Below, in pieces: positions 5,518 through 5,539 of a DNA stretch of 5,539 nt. Location: positions 1-5,539 of the forward strand of contig JAAZED010000155.1 of the NCBI GenBank assembly GCA_012512465.1. Reading direction: 5' to 3'. A program made the position numbers and the translations under genes. Every line of letters starts with the position of its first letter. The stretch's first letter is position 1. The notes under the pieces were generated by a model. That model made no database searches. It was not told the DNA's origin and saw only the letters and a program-made list of their open reading frames with translations. The stretch is from Oxalobacter sp. Lineage in GTDB: Bacteria > Pseudomonadota > Gammaproteobacteria > Burkholderiales > Burkholderiaceae_D.

Positions 5518-5539
5518 CGTTAACCGGATAACTATCAGC

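Larger units (their letters stand above)
5302..5539. other. Intergenic region at right edge, no convincing gene
   Basis: This AT-rich stretch lies upstream of the leftward spermidine-synthase-like gene. It contains a plausible rightward promoter, alternating GATAA/TTATC motifs, a 44-codon open frame (5397-5532) without a ribosome site at normal distance, and a weak hairpin with an eight-T tract near 5487-5517. No convincing leftward promoter for the spermidine-synthase-like gene was found, although one must lie here or further right. Confidence 0.6.

Noticed and set aside
1..5539. tRNA, rRNA, CRISPR, insertion sequence or toxin-antitoxin elements
   Set aside because: Nearly all of the window is accounted for by recognisable housekeeping genes; no spaced direct repeats, terminal inverted repeats, transposase motifs or tRNA-like folds were seen.

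Overview
The window holds eight protein-coding genes with ordinary bacterial layout and no RNA genes, CRISPR arrays, insertion sequences or phage genes that I can see. Gene content and order (HAD phosphatase, pcnB, folK, then panB) match a housekeeping cluster I know from Betaproteobacteria of the order Burkholderiales. The protein sequences and moderate base composition would suit the Oxalobacteraceae, possibly an Oxalobacter-like organism. The family-level placement is an inference from memory, not a search result.

Left part, rightward strand (1-3744): the 3' part of a HAD-IB phosphatase gene is followed, with an 8-base overlap, by pcnB (poly(A) polymerase I). Then come folK (folate synthesis), a small four-helix membrane protein of the DUF486/DMT type, panB (first committed step of pantothenate synthesis) and a 70-residue molybdate-binding Mop/TOBE protein. 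Gaps are -8, 5, 26, 74 and 15 bases, so most or all may be one transcript; the 74-base gap before panB is the only place with room for an internal promoter.

Right part, leftward strand (5301-3754): a spermidine-synthase-like protein of uncertain activity, then a beta-class carbonic anhydrase about 27 bases downstream, probably co-transcribed. The two operons converge with only 9 bases between the stop codons of the Mop gene and the carbonic anhydrase gene. A perfect 8-bp hairpin inside the 3' end of the carbonic anhydrase gene may end the rightward transcript.

Right edge (5302-5539): 238 bases with no convincing gene. It holds a plausible rightward sigma70-type promoter overlapped by alternating GATAA/TTATC motifs that form two adjoining inverted repeats, a 44-codon open frame of doubtful status, and a weak hairpin with an eight-T tract. 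The promoter probably serves a gene beyond the window.

I found no clearly new biological system. The points most worth a second look are the GATAA/TTATC operator-like array, the DUF486 gene sitting where relatives usually have a deoxynucleoside kinase gene, the Mop protein with no molybdate genes nearby, and the spermidine-synthase-like protein that lacks the family's usual substrate motif.
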